A DNA stretch of 64,000 bases, from NCBI RefSeq assembly GCF_002251775.1, contig NZ_NOXX01000215.1, forward strand, positions 1 through 64,000, written 5' to 3'. The notes under the pieces are model-generated. The model saw only the letters and a list, made by a program, of their open reading frames with translations, was not told where the DNA came from and ran no database searches. Shown piece after piece: positions 1 through 7,874 of the stretch (the first letter of the stretch is position 1; each line of letters opens with the position of its first letter). The DNA is from Flavobacterium aurantiibacter (GTDB lineage Bacteria; Bacteroidota; Bacteroidia; Flavobacteriales; Flavobacteriaceae). Position numbers and translations under genes: made by a program.

Positions 1-42
1 TTGGAGTATTAAGTATTAAGATTGGAGTATTAAGTATTAAGA
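1..42. repeat. 21-bp direct tandem repeat, two copies
   Basis: The unit TTGGAGTATTAAGTATTAAG plus A occurs exactly twice, at 1-21 and 22-42. It may continue to the left of the window edge. No gene is associated with it. Confidence 0.8.
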
Positions 43-192
43 CTTTGATGAATTTGCCACTGAACGTATCCTTATGCCCTACCGAACCTACCTATCGTTG
101 GTGCCTTCGCTCGACGAAGGTCGGACACTGTGAACATTGTGAACCACTTTATGGAACATTGCGCTCCCTCAATGCCTAAGCCCGCCGAAGGT

Positions 193-284
193 TGGTGCCT
201 GAGCTTGTCGAAGGCTGGTGCCTGAGCTTGTCGAAGGCTGGTGCCTGAGCTTGTCGAAGGCTGGTGCCTGAGCTTGTCGAAGGC
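193..284. repeat. Four perfect tandem copies of a 23-bp REP-like unit
   Basis: The unit runs TGGTGCCTGAGCTTGTCGAA followed by GGC and is repeated without spacers at 193-215, 216-238, 239-261 and 262-284. Degenerate relatives lie just upstream (the CGAAGG-type segments near 112-120 and 183-191). The core CTGAGCTTGTCGAAG is a dispersed intergenic repeat known from many bacteria. Open frames through it show only the repeat translation and are not genes. Confidence 0.9.
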
Positions 285-377
285 TAACCGCAAAGCACGC
301 AAAGATCTACGCAAAGTTCACAAAGAAGGAAGCTTTCCATTTTTTCTATTTTTTCTATTTTTTAAATTCTTTTTATT

Positions 378-425
378 CTTTCAATCTTTCAATCTTTCAA
401 TCTTTCAATCTCGAAATCTCGAAAT
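378..425. repeat. Short tandem repeats in a gene-free stretch
   Basis: Four copies of CTTTCAAT (378-409) are followed by two copies of CTCGAAAT (410-425). They sit in the pyrimidine-rich part of the 1-596 gene-free region. Apart from the repeats and the hairpin at 489-521 I see nothing else in that region. Confidence 0.8.
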
Positions 426-488
426 CTCTTCCCCTGCCCCGGATAGCAACGGAAAGCCTTTGAAAAAAAAGCCGAAAAGTCGAACAAC

Positions 489-521
489 AAAAAAAGCGCG
501 ACCAACGGAAGCGCTTTTTTT
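489..521. terminator. Bidirectional terminator, probably of the DedA gene
   Basis: A-run plus GCGC pairs with GCGC plus a T-run across an 11-nt loop, so it works on either strand. On the minus strand it lies about 75 nt past the DedA stop codon. The loop GACCAACGGAA matches a motif that also appears in the repeat elements near 13757-13770 and 21838-21852, so the terminator may derive from that repeat family. Confidence 0.65.
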
Positions 522-596
522 GTTTGTGAGGCCCGGCTTTTTGACAAAGCTTGAAGTGGATAGCCGGATTAGGCCCTAAAAATAAGTATCGTTACA

Positions 597-1295
597 CTAT
601 TCCGGATCGGTTTCGTTTGTAGGCGCTACCGATTTCTTGCCGAACTTATATATAACCGGAATCATGGTAACAGCAACTAAGCCGATAACAATAACTTCGA
701 TGTGTTCTTTTAAGTCGATTTGATAGTTCTCCAACAAGAAACCGTACAAATAATGCCCGGCGAAAATGAGCGAAAACGACCAAACGAAGGAGCTTAAAAT
801 ATTGTAAAACATAAACTTTTTGCGATCCATGTTTACAATACCTGCCACAATGGGTGCAAAGGTTCGGAAAATGGGAACGAAACGCGCAAAAATAATGGCG
901 CGACCTCCGTGCTTTTCGAAGAAATCTTTCGACTGTACCAAGTACTTTTTCTTCCACCAAAAACTGTCTTCTTTACTATACAAATAGTAACCGCTCTTGG
1001 CACCAAACCAATACCCTACGATATTGCCCAAAATTCCGGAAACTGCTACGAGCGTAGATAAAAGGGTAACGTTTAAAAAAGCACTTTCGATAAAAACCAC
1101 GTTTTCGATAAGCTCGCGGTTGTAGATACCTGCCAAAAAAAGCAGGCTATCACCGGGAAGAAAGAAACCCGCGAACAAACCGGTTTCGGCAAAAACGATA
1201 AACAACACGATGAATAAGCCAACTTTTAGACCGTTTATATCGAAATGAATATAGAACAAGGGGTCTAGTAAGTTTTTCCATTCAAAATTTTCCAT
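597..1295 (-). CDS. DedA family (VTT/SNARE-associated) integral membrane protein
   Basis: This 232-residue polytopic membrane protein has the DedA hallmarks: an acidic residue in the first hydrophobic hairpin followed by GLFAGFFLPGDSL (about 39-51), a glycine-rich segment GNIVGYWFGAKSG (90-102), and the ARFVPIFRTFAPIVAG block (137-152) with its conserved arginines and prolines. DedA proteins act in the inner membrane, and members have been linked to lipid-carrier flipping and membrane homeostasis; the substrate cannot be read here. The length is normal for the family. It is monocistronic, followed by the hairpin at 489-521. No clear promoter match was found upstream. Confidence 0.9.
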   Translation of the reverse strand: MENFEWKNLLDPLFYIHFDINGLKVGLFIVLFIVFAETGLFAGFFLPGDSLLFLAGIYNRELIENVVFIESAFLNVTLLSTLVAVSGILGNIVGYWFGAKSGYYLYSKEDSFWWKKKYLVQSKDFFEKHGGRAIIFARFVPIFRTFAPIVAGIVNMDRKKFMFYNILSSFVWSFSLIFAGHYLYGFLLENYQIDLKEHIEVIVIGLVAVTMIPVIYKFGKKSVAPTNETDPE

Positions 1296-1446
1296 CTGTG
1301 TTTGTTTTGTGATTGTATGGGCGAAAATACTAATTAAAGAGGCTTCAGCCTAGTTTACTGCTCGTGTTTACCAATTTATTAACGCGTTTTTAAGCGAATT
1401 GTAAGCTACTGCCTTTTCAGAACGCTAAAGGTCAACTTCCTACAAA

Positions 1447-2178
1447 TTAGCCGAACAACATAGCCACTCCTAAAACAATCATGATGCTGTTCTCGATAAA
1501 AGTGGCTTCGGTCATCGGCAATTTAAGCACGGTTCCCAAACAGGCACAGCGGATTTTCTGTTTGTGCAATAAGGTTCGCGTTACCCCCAAAGTGGTGGGA
1601 ATTAGCGTTAATAAACTCACTAAAATCGCCGGAATAACTGCAATTTCAAGCAAAAACAAAATGCCTAAAAGCAGTTCCAGAAACGGGTAAGCGCGTGCGT
1701 AGCCTTGGCTTTTGGCGGCAATCGGATCGTACATGGCAAAACTTTGTGCGAATCCGCTCACGTCTAAGAGTTTGAAAAACGAGAAAACGATATAAAACAA
1801 GCCCATAAAAAGCAGCATCATTCGTTTGGGTTCAAACTCGGGAACGGCGCCAAGAACGGTGCCTAGCAAAAGAAATCCGAAGATTAAAAAAAGCGGAAAC
1901 AGTTGTTTTAATTTGGAAACTTCCGCTTCGGTTTCGATTACTTTCTGCTTTACAGGCGCGGGTTCTTCAACTTCGTGATAAGCCGTTACGGTATATTTTC
2001 CGGGCAAGGCTTCGTTTAGTGCATCTGCCGAATAGCGAACAGCAGCATCTACTACGAGCTTTCCTTCGGCCATGTCGACCAAAACGTGTTGCATATCGGG
2101 CAAAACCGACAATGTATTTTCGACGGTAGCTTTACAACTTGTGCACGTCAGTCCGTTTATATGGTATATGGTACGCAT
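1447..2178 (-). CDS. HMA-domain and MauE/DoxX-like membrane fusion protein
   Basis: The 243-residue protein starts with a heavy-metal-associated fold of about 65 residues carrying the metal-binding pair CTSC (12-15). A charged linker (about 68-92) leads to about five hydrophobic segments (roughly 93-112, 121-139, 164-182, 183-202, 226-242). The C-terminal part has the CACLG motif (211-215) and resembles the MauE/DoxX group, which in other systems supports disulfide formation or maturation of periplasmic enzymes. A role in moving copper or another thiophilic metal at the membrane fits the HMA domain and the metal-related genes at 3314-6128, but this is inference. It is separated from that set by the RES-Xre pair. 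Confidence 0.75.
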   Translation of the reverse strand: MRTIYHINGLTCTSCKATVENTLSVLPDMQHVLVDMAEGKLVVDAAVRYSADALNEALPGKYTVTAYHEVEEPAPVKQKVIETEAEVSKLKQLFPLFLIFGFLLLGTVLGAVPEFEPKRMMLLFMGLFYIVFSFFKLLDVSGFAQSFAMYDPIAAKSQGYARAYPFLELLLGILFLLEIAVIPAILVSLLTLIPTTLGVTRTLLHKQKIRCACLGTVLKLPMTEATFIENSIMIVLGVAMLFG

Positions 2179-2206
2179 TCTTTCAAAATTGTTTGTTAGA
2201 TTTTTA

Positions 2207-2221
2207 GGATAAAATTTATCC
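2207..2221. promoter_or_regulatory. 15-bp palindrome upstream of the HMA/MauE gene
   Basis: GGATAAA, one central A, then TTTATCC forms a perfect inverted repeat about 29 nt before the ATG of the minus-strand gene ending at 1447. It could be an operator for a metal-responsive regulator, or a weak hairpin behind the RES toxin gene. The sequence does not decide between these. Confidence 0.35.
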
Positions 2222-2268
2222 GATAAGTTGTAGAATATTTTACTCGTACTACAAGCTAGATGAAATTT

Positions 2269-2739
2269 CTATGTTCTTTTTAATCGGCTATCAAATTGTA
2301 TTTTCTCTTTTGAGATAACTTTGATTTTTGACGAATCTGGATGATTTGGATTTATTAAGTAATTGTATTCGTGTGGGACTATGGCACTCGGAACTTTTAA
2401 AACCGCTGCTTGTCGTTGAGAAACAAAATCATCTCCAATAAACTGCGTTATAATAGTTGGTGGTTTTGCGTCCCAATTTTCGGGCAATTGACTTACAAGT
2501 AGTTCTAAAACTTCGATTTCATCTGGTATGAAAATTTCAACGTAATAGCGATCGGTCGGCAAATCTTCAGAAAAATCTAAGTGTACAGAAACTTCAAGCA
2601 CTGCAAGCGAACGAGATTCGGCAGTATAAACGAGATAAGTGTTTAAGCTATTCCATCTAAAGCCATCAGTCAAGGCTGCTCCCACGCCTGCTAAAGTTGC
2701 GTTTAAGTATTTTTCGCGCTCAACTCTAAAAACGGTCAT
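2269..2739 (-). CDS. RES-domain toxin of a RES-Xre (type II) toxin-antitoxin pair
   Basis: The 156-residue protein starts with MTVFRVEREKY and carries the features of RES toxins: an early arginine (R5), a TYLVYTAESRSLAVLEV segment with Tyr and Glu, and the block VPSAIVPHEYNYLINPNHPD near the C-terminus, where the RES serine lies. Characterised RES toxins degrade NAD+ by phosphorolysis or hydrolysis and stop growth. The start chosen here overlaps the antitoxin stop by one base (TAATG), which implies translational coupling. The frame is open for 41 codons further upstream but there it lies inside the antitoxin gene. Its length is typical of the family. Confidence 0.88.
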   Translation of the reverse strand: MTVFRVEREKYLNATLAGVGAALTDGFRWNSLNTYLVYTAESRSLAVLEVSVHLDFSEDLPTDRYYVEIFIPDEIEVLELLVSQLPENWDAKPPTIITQFIGDDFVSQRQAAVLKVPSAIVPHEYNYLINPNHPDSSKIKVISKEKIQFDSRLKRT

Positions 2740-3239
2740 TATGCTAAATTTCCGTATTCGATGCGATTTAGACAATTTTTCACCTCCTGAATACCGGTAA
2801 TAGAATCCAATAAACTCTCTGGAGTATTGCCACTTAATGCGATATTTGGCTTTTTCAACCAACGTTGAAATTTGTCTTCCTCATTATTAAAAACTTCCAA
2901 CCCAAAATCAAGAAGTTCAGTTAGTAGCAAAACAATTTCACTATCACGACCGTTTAGCAACGATTTCTCTCTCCGCTTTTTATTGTATGTTGTTTGCGGA
3001 AGACCAAAAATGTGCAAAACTTCTTTTATTGGCACATTAATTCGCTTGCTAATTACTTCCAATGAAGCGTACGGAATTCCAGCTCTTATAACACTTACGC
3101 GTTCTAGTTTTGTAGCCCAAACATATTCCTTGCCTTCCGATTCTAATCGCCACTGCGGAGCAGAAGTTTTAGCAAACATAGCTCTATTCACGCTTTCTTG
3201 CGGATTGTATGTTCCCTTTAGACCCACTTTGTTTTTCAT
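2739..3239 (-). CDS. Xre/MbcA/ParS-type antitoxin of the RES-Xre pair
   Basis: This 166-residue protein has an N-terminal helical HTH-like region (ASLEVISKRINVPIKEVLHIFGLP) and a C-terminal segment (EVFNNEEDKFQRWLKKPNIALSGNTPESLLDSITGIQEV) typical of the Xre-MbcA-ParS toxin-binding domain. Such proteins neutralise RES toxins and repress their own operon. I chose the internal ATG at 3239 rather than the first one at 3272, because a TATCTTTA box at 3259-3266 would place transcription start between the two. The RES gene follows with a one-base overlap. Confidence 0.88.
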   Translation of the reverse strand: MKNKVGLKGTYNPQESVNRAMFAKTSAPQWRLESEGKEYVWATKLERVSVIRAGIPYASLEVISKRINVPIKEVLHIFGLPQTTYNKKRREKSLLNGRDSEIVLLLTELLDFGLEVFNNEEDKFQRWLKKPNIALSGNTPESLLDSITGIQEVKNCLNRIEYGNLA

Positions 3240-3258
3240 AAAAACAGCACAATAACTG

Positions 3259-3266
3259 TAAAGATA
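3259..3266 (-). promoter_or_regulatory. Possible -7 element of the RES-Xre operon
   Basis: TATCTTTA on the minus strand differs at one position from the Bacteroidota -7 consensus TAnnTTTG. It lies 19 nt upstream of the antitoxin ATG at 3239. No convincing -33 TTTG was seen at the right distance. Confidence 0.3.
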
Positions 3267-3313
3267 CAACAATTATGCTGCATTATCTCTCTTGCCCAAA
3301 ATTAATAGCCGCC

Positions 3314-3652
3314 CTATTCTTTGCGATCGTATTTACAACAGTGGTGTAGATTGTTGTAGGTTTCGTCGTTGGCTTTTACATTTTTGGTATCGTGCCCTAT
3401 TTTCGCGACCGCTTTCTCAACGTCGGTTACCGAACATTTGGTTTCGTTAATGATGAGCTGTAAAACCTTGTCGTCGATATGCCACTCAGCCGATTTAACA
3501 CCGGGTACGCTGTACGCAGCTTTTTCAATGCGTTTCTTGCATTGCTCGCAATTGCCGTTTACTTCGACATTTACTTTTGCATTTTTATTTTTTTGTTGTG
3601 CTTGTGCAGAAAAGGCCACAAACAACAAAACGAGGTACACTAAATTTTTCAT
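3314..3652 (-). CDS. Secreted HMA-domain metal-binding protein
   Basis: The 112-residue protein has a signal peptide (MKNLVYLVLLFVAFSAQAQ) and then a single heavy-metal-associated domain with the binding pair CEQC (35-38 region). The tail ends in an HHCC cluster, a possible second metal site. It is predicted to be a periplasmic Cu(I) or similar soft-metal binder. It follows the TonB-dependent receptor gene by 9 nt in the same direction, so the two are probably co-transcribed, and receptor plus soluble chaperone would form one metal route. Metal identity is inferred from the fold only. Confidence 0.82.
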   Translation of the reverse strand: MKNLVYLVLLFVAFSAQAQQKNKNAKVNVEVNGNCEQCKKRIEKAAYSVPGVKSAEWHIDDKVLQLIINETKCSVTDVEKAVAKIGHDTKNVKANDETYNNLHHCCKYDRKE

Positions 3653-3661
3653 GATATAAAG

Positions 3662-5665
3662 TTAATTGATTTTAAAACGCAATCCTGCGTAATACATTCT
3701 TCCAAAAACAGGGCCATAAACTACCGAGGCGTCGAAATTGTTGCCAAACGGATCGTTAGCACCACTAATTACTTGAGGTTGTCTAAAATTTGTTGCGTTT
3801 TCAATGCCGCCGTACACTTCGAATACTTTGGAGAAAACACGGGTTACTTGGGTATTTAACGTACCGAATGCCGCCGACCTCTGCGGCAAATCGGTTGTGG
3901 TAGGTAATACTTGCGATCCGAGCCAATTATACGTTGCATCGAACTTCCAGCGTGAACCATTTTCGTGTTCGTGTGTCGAAAACTCGCCGTTTACAAAAAA
4001 ACGGTGTTTTGCTTGCAGCGGTCGTTGATTTGCTCCCGACGCAAAATCGGTTTTCATGTCGTAATATTTATACGAAGTTCGCAAGTTCAGATGCGTTAAG
4101 ATGTTGATGCTAAAATCGAGCTGTACGGCATTAACAAACGAATCGCCTTGAAGCATTTGAACCGATAATTCATTCGCTCGATACGGATCAATAACCACTT
4201 GTTGTTGAAAATCGGTGCGGTAAATATCGGCACCAATATTGGCACTACGTTTAAAAAGTTTAAACGATTGTGAATAGCTAAAACCGTAATTCCACGCAAT
4301 TTCTGGATCTAATCCATAAATTTCGCCGTTGCCACTAGCTACATTCCAAATTCGATTGCTGGCAAGAAACTGTTGGTTTTCGGCAAAGATATTGGCAATG
4401 CGTTTTCCGCGTCCGGCGCTAACTCGAAGTGTACCGCCTTCCCAAGGGTTGTAACGTGCATGCAAGCGCGGTGTGGCAAAAACACCCAAACGGTTGTGAT
4501 AATCCACACGAGCACCGGCTACTACACTAAAATCGTCGGTATTGTCGTACGTATATTCAAAGAAAGCACCAACCGAAGTATCGATGCGATGCGGGTTTGC
4601 CACAAAATTGGGCACACGAACCGTTTCGCCATACTGATCGAAATTAAACGACAAACCCGTTGCAAATTTGTTTAACGTATTCGAGATGATAGAATTAAAA
4701 ATTAAATTTGAATAGAAATTTGTTTGGCTAATTCCGTATTGATTTAGTCCGTAAAACCCTTCTTGATTGTGATACGAAAATGCGTTCTGAAATCCGATGG
4801 ATTGGAACGGCATGTCTGGAAACACGTAGCCAACTTTAGTTGACGCATCGAATCTCTGCGTATTGATTTCGGAACCCCAAGCCCCGTCGTGCAAAAATCC
4901 GGCGTGGTCGCGAAAATCTTTTTGGCCTGCTATTTTCTGATCGTTTAAGTATCGGAACGTGAAAAATCCGACGACTCCTTTTTCGTTGTTGGTGTACTGA
5001 TACCGATTGAGAATATTGACTTGTTGTCCAGTTGGATTGTCGAGAAAACCATCGTGATTCATGTCGTTTTGAACAAGACGAGCATTTCCGTGTACGAGCA
5101 AAAGTGATTTCCATCGCTGCGATAGGGTTTGGGAAATATGCGTATTGAGTTCAAATCGCGCATCGGAAGAGCCGTAGAAATTGACGAAAAATCGTTCGGC
5201 CTCGAACGGCTTAAGTAATTCGGTATTAATTTGTCCGGAAATACTTTCAAAACCGTTGACGACCGAACCAGCACCTTTTGTAATTTGAATACTCTGAATC
5301 CACGTGCCTGGTGTAAACGACAAACCAAAAGCCTGACTGGCACCTCGAACCGACGGAATATTCTCTTCAGTGATTGTAAGATACGGCGATGTTAAGCCGA
5401 GCATTTTTATTTGCCTTGCGCCGGTTAGCGCATCTGCGAAAGCAACATCGATAACCGGATTGGTATCGAAACTTTCTGCTAAATTACAACACGCGGCTTT
5501 CAACAACTCCTTTTTTGTCATCACATAGGTGTTGGCAGCGGGCTTTTTCAGTTGTTTCAGCGAGCGTTCGTTCGCTTTTAGATTTACTTCCTGTAAGGTA
5601 TCTTGCGCGAAAGTAGTAGCACTAAACACAAGTGCAAAAAGGCATAAAACCTTTATTTTATTCAT
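3662..5665 (-). CDS. TonB-dependent outer-membrane receptor, probably metal-related
   Basis: The 667-residue protein has a signal peptide ending near FAQD, a plug domain (about 40-150) and a 22-strand-type barrel ending in an aromatic-rich terminal strand (YAGLRFKIN). The N-terminal carboxypeptidase-like domain common in Bacteroidota receptors is absent. A double cysteine in the plug (KAACCNLAESF, about 57-67) recurs in receptors found next to HMA proteins and may contact a soft metal. It lies between a Cys-rich secreted protein gene and an HMA protein gene in one transcriptional unit. Copper import or scavenging is my inference. Confidence 0.85.
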   Translation of the reverse strand: MNKIKVLCLFALVFSATTFAQDTLQEVNLKANERSLKQLKKPAANTYVMTKKELLKAACCNLAESFDTNPVIDVAFADALTGARQIKMLGLTSPYLTITEENIPSVRGASQAFGLSFTPGTWIQSIQITKGAGSVVNGFESISGQINTELLKPFEAERFFVNFYGSSDARFELNTHISQTLSQRWKSLLLVHGNARLVQNDMNHDGFLDNPTGQQVNILNRYQYTNNEKGVVGFFTFRYLNDQKIAGQKDFRDHAGFLHDGAWGSEINTQRFDASTKVGYVFPDMPFQSIGFQNAFSYHNQEGFYGLNQYGISQTNFYSNLIFNSIISNTLNKFATGLSFNFDQYGETVRVPNFVANPHRIDTSVGAFFEYTYDNTDDFSVVAGARVDYHNRLGVFATPRLHARYNPWEGGTLRVSAGRGKRIANIFAENQQFLASNRIWNVASGNGEIYGLDPEIAWNYGFSYSQSFKLFKRSANIGADIYRTDFQQQVVIDPYRANELSVQMLQGDSFVNAVQLDFSINILTHLNLRTSYKYYDMKTDFASGANQRPLQAKHRFFVNGEFSTHEHENGSRWKFDATYNWLGSQVLPTTTDLPQRSAAFGTLNTQVTRVFSKVFEVYGGIENATNFRQPQVISGANDPFGNNFDASVVYGPVFGRMYYAGLRFKIN

Positions 5666-5711
5666 TATAAAAATCCATTAAAAGTTAATTACTGATTCAA
5701 AAACCAATAAT

Positions 5712-6128
5712 TTAACCCAAATGAATTTTCAGCGTACAAAATAAAATGTAAAGCGGCGGTGCGTGCGCATCGGGAAGTAATTCTAAGATTTGTTCTTCCT
5801 CGCACTTTATTACAAGTACAGCTTTTAGAGGTTGCGATTCGAAAGCTGTTCCGACCACCGCAGAAAAGTCGGGATACTTTTCAACCAGAAAATCTTTTTT
5901 GGCTTTTAGCTCTACTTTTTTGTCGGTACAACAAGGTTTGTCTTGTTTTGCTTTTATAGCGCAACAATCAACGCTGTTTTTAGAGATTGGTTCGCAATTG
6001 TCTTCTTGAGTAAAGAAATCGAGCGAAGCTAATTTATCGCCACAAAAATGAGCGGTAAATGCGAATCCCTGAGCGGTGCTCATTACCGTCAGTGCTAAGA
6101 AAATCGCTATGTACTTCTTAAAATTCAC
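5712..6128 (-). CDS. Secreted cysteine-rich HYC_CC_PP family protein
   Basis: The 138-residue protein has a signal peptide (about 1-24), then HFCGDK, a DCC, a PCC pair and a C-terminal AHAPPLY motif, the pattern after which the HYC_CC_PP family is named. Its function is not established. It is first in the unit with the TonB receptor and the secreted HMA protein. A TATCTTTG box at 6133-6140 ends only a few bases before the ATG, so the message may be nearly leaderless. The histidine/cysteine pattern suggests metal binding. Confidence 0.75.
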   Translation of the reverse strand: MNFKKYIAIFLALTVMSTAQGFAFTAHFCGDKLASLDFFTQEDNCEPISKNSVDCCAIKAKQDKPCCTDKKVELKAKKDFLVEKYPDFSAVVGTAFESQPLKAVLVIKCEEEQILELLPDAHAPPLYILFCTLKIHLG

Positions 6129-6132
6129 AGTA

Positions 6133-6140
6133 CAAAGATA
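6133..6140 (-). promoter_or_regulatory. -7 promoter element for the metal-related operon
   Basis: TATCTTTG is a perfect TAnnTTTG match directly upstream of the ATG at 6128. There is no exact TTTG at -33; the best nearby stretch is TTTCTG. The leader would be very short or absent. Confidence 0.5.
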
Positions 6141-6240
6141 GGGAGGTCTGTCTTAAATAGCAGAAATGCTTACTTAAAATCTTCTTAATGTAGCTGTTCC
6201 ACAAAGAACGTCGCCTGAAATTAGGAAGAAATCGGGTTAG

Positions 6241-6696
6241 TTAGTTTTGTTTGACAACTGCGTTTCGCTGAAAATAAAAAGCCGGAACGAACAATAAAAC
6301 TAAAATCGGATGAATGATAAAACGGCGTGCATAGAACATGGACATGAGGTTTTCATTTCGCGTCCACACTAAAATGGTTAGGAAGATAAACATCGCAACC
6401 AAAAAGAAAATTCCGTAAAGAATTGCCGAAAAACGAACTAACTTCCAGTCTTTAAATAAGGCGTAAATAATTCCGAGAGAAAAGAGCGTATTGAGTGAAT
6501 ATCGAAAAAGCATACTCAGCGATAAAAGCATCGTATTGGCATGCGGCAATTGCTTACCGTAAAAATCTTGTTTAAAAAAGTAAATAAACGGGTCGTAAAA
6601 CAAATGATTTTCAAATGCACGAACGCTAGCTAATAAAACTACAAATACCGCAAAAAGCAGAACACGTAATTTATGTTGGAGCAGTTTATTTAGCAT
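6241..6696 (-). CDS. Exosortase F system-associated membrane protein
   Basis: The 151-residue protein has four predicted membrane segments (about 10-27, 52-75, 88-110, 125-145). It overlaps the end of xrtF by 11 nt, so the two are translationally coupled. The position and size match the small membrane partner that accompanies XrtF in Flavobacteriaceae. Its biochemical role is unknown. The assignment rests on gene context plus topology more than on a catalytic motif. Confidence 0.75.
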   Translation of the reverse strand: MLNKLLQHKLRVLLFAVFVVLLASVRAFENHLFYDPFIYFFKQDFYGKQLPHANTMLLSLSMLFRYSLNTLFSLGIIYALFKDWKLVRFSAILYGIFFLVAMFIFLTILVWTRNENLMSMFYARRFIIHPILVLLFVPAFYFQRNAVVKQN

Positions 6697-7225
6697 AATT
6701 CGAAAATTTAGTTACCCAGACAATCCAGAGTACAAACGTTATGCCGTAGATGAGTAGCGGAAAAACAACATCGTGCATTAAATTTCCGTATTCGGGATAA
6801 GCATTTAGCCCCAAAATCAGTGCAACAATTCTGGCAATATTCAAAAAGTGAATGATTAATACTCCGCTTAATATAAAGAGAACGGTCGATTTCAATCTAC
6901 CGGTAAAAGCAATCACAAACGCGGTAAATAAAATCATGATGCTAACCGCGTTGCAGCCTTCGACGATGCGTACTACAGACTCGGCGCCGAGATAAATACG
7001 AAAAGCGGGTTCATTAATGCTTGGCCCCATCGATGCTACGTAACCCAAGGCGTTTAAAAGCCACACGCTTTGTTCGGTAACGATTTTAGTAAAAAAATCG
7101 GGTTCGAAAATCGCTAAATTTAACGACCGTAAATAGCTTTGATATATAACAGTTGCTACGATATACGACAAGAAAAAGCGTCCAAGAAAGTGTATAAACG
7201 GCTTGTATTGTTGATAATAATTCAA
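6686..7225 (-). CDS. xrtF: Exosortase family protein XrtF
   Basis: This 179-residue membrane transpeptidase-like protein carries the exosortase catalytic triad in order: cysteine in VEGCNAVSIM (about 89-98), arginine in NIARIVAL (about 129-136) and histidine in LMHDVVFP (about 149-156). Several hydrophobic segments surround these residues. Exosortases cleave and rearrange C-terminal sorting tails of exported proteins. No obvious cargo is encoded nearby. A TACTTTTG box at 7239-7246 on the minus strand may drive it. Confidence 0.85.
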   Translation of the reverse strand: MNYYQQYKPFIHFLGRFFLSYIVATVIYQSYLRSLNLAIFEPDFFTKIVTEQSVWLLNALGYVASMGPSINEPAFRIYLGAESVVRIVEGCNAVSIMILFTAFVIAFTGRLKSTVLFILSGVLIIHFLNIARIVALILGLNAYPEYGNLMHDVVFPLLIYGITFVLWIVWVTKFSNYAK

Positions 7226-7238
7226 TTCTTTTTTTTAA

Positions 7239-7279
7239 CAAAAGTATGTAAATCGACGCGAGTTCCTGTAATACCTTTG
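7239..7279. promoter_or_regulatory. Divergent -7 elements for xrtF and the GAF reductase gene
   Basis: The 68-bp divergent spacer has TACTTTTG on the minus strand (7246 to 7239) for xrtF and TACCTTTG on the plus strand (7272-7279) for the GAF-domain gene. Both match TAnnTTTG fully. Neither has a clear -33 TTTG at 17-21 nt. Confidence 0.45.
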
Positions 7280-7293
7280 CAAAAAAAATACGA

Positions 7294-7749
7294 ATGGAAT
7301 ATACAGCATTACTCGGTCAAGTACAGCAAATTTGCGCCAATGCAGCTACGACCAAAACAGAAAAGTTACAAGCAATCTGCGATTTATTAAAGGAAAACAT
7401 TAGTTATTACGATTGGGTTGGCTTCTATTTTAGAAACGGCGATAAAGAAGAGCTTATCTTGGGTCCGTACGCTGGTGCAGAAACCGATCATACAGTTATT
7501 CCGTTCGGAAAAGGAATCTGCGGACAAGTAGCGGTTTCGAATCAAAATTTTGTGGTTCCAGATGTGAGTGCGCAGGACAATTACATTGCATGCAGCATGA
7601 CGGTAAAATCGGAAATAGTTGTGCCCTTATTCGTAAATGGCGCGAATATCGGTCAGATCGACATCGACTCTGAAACCCTCGATGCTTTCGGTGTTGCCGA
7701 CGAGCGCTTTTTGGAGCAGGTGAATGTGGAAGTTGCGAAATTGTATTAA
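7294..7749 (+). CDS. GAF-domain free methionine-(R)-sulfoxide reductase
   Basis: The 151-residue single-GAF protein matches fRMsr enzymes: WVGFYFRNGDKEELILGPY early on, FGKGICGQVAVSN with the first cysteine (about residue 77), and YIACSMTVKSEIVVPLF with the catalytic cysteine (about 102). These enzymes reduce free methionine-R-sulfoxide in the cytoplasm using thioredoxin. A third cysteine present in the E. coli enzyme between these two appears to be missing, as in some other family members. It is monocistronic and divergent from xrtF. Confidence 0.85.
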   Translation: MEYTALLGQVQQICANAATTKTEKLQAICDLLKENISYYDWVGFYFRNGDKEELILGPYAGAETDHTVIPFGKGICGQVAVSNQNFVVPDVSAQDNYIACSMTVKSEIVVPLFVNGANIGQIDIDSETLDAFGVADERFLEQVNVEVAKLY

Positions 7750-7874
7750 CTAAATCGATAAAAGCTGCGAGGTTTAACTTTGTTTTGGAGCATTACTAAC
7801 GGCAAACTTTTGCTTATGCTCGCAGAGGAATCAGAAAATTACCAATTTGATTAAAAATTGATTTTCAAAAACTC

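Noticed and set aside
193-284. CRISPR array
   Set aside because: Copies are directly adjacent without spacers and no cas gene is near.
72-314. Minus-strand open frame over the REP array
   Set aside because: The protein is only the repeat translated (AFDKLRHQPS units); it is a product of the repeat, not a gene.
241-579. Open frame of 112 codons through the repeat region
   Set aside because: It starts inside the tandem REP copies, has low-complexity Phe-rich translation from a pyrimidine tract and runs through the terminator hairpin. No domain or start signal supports it.
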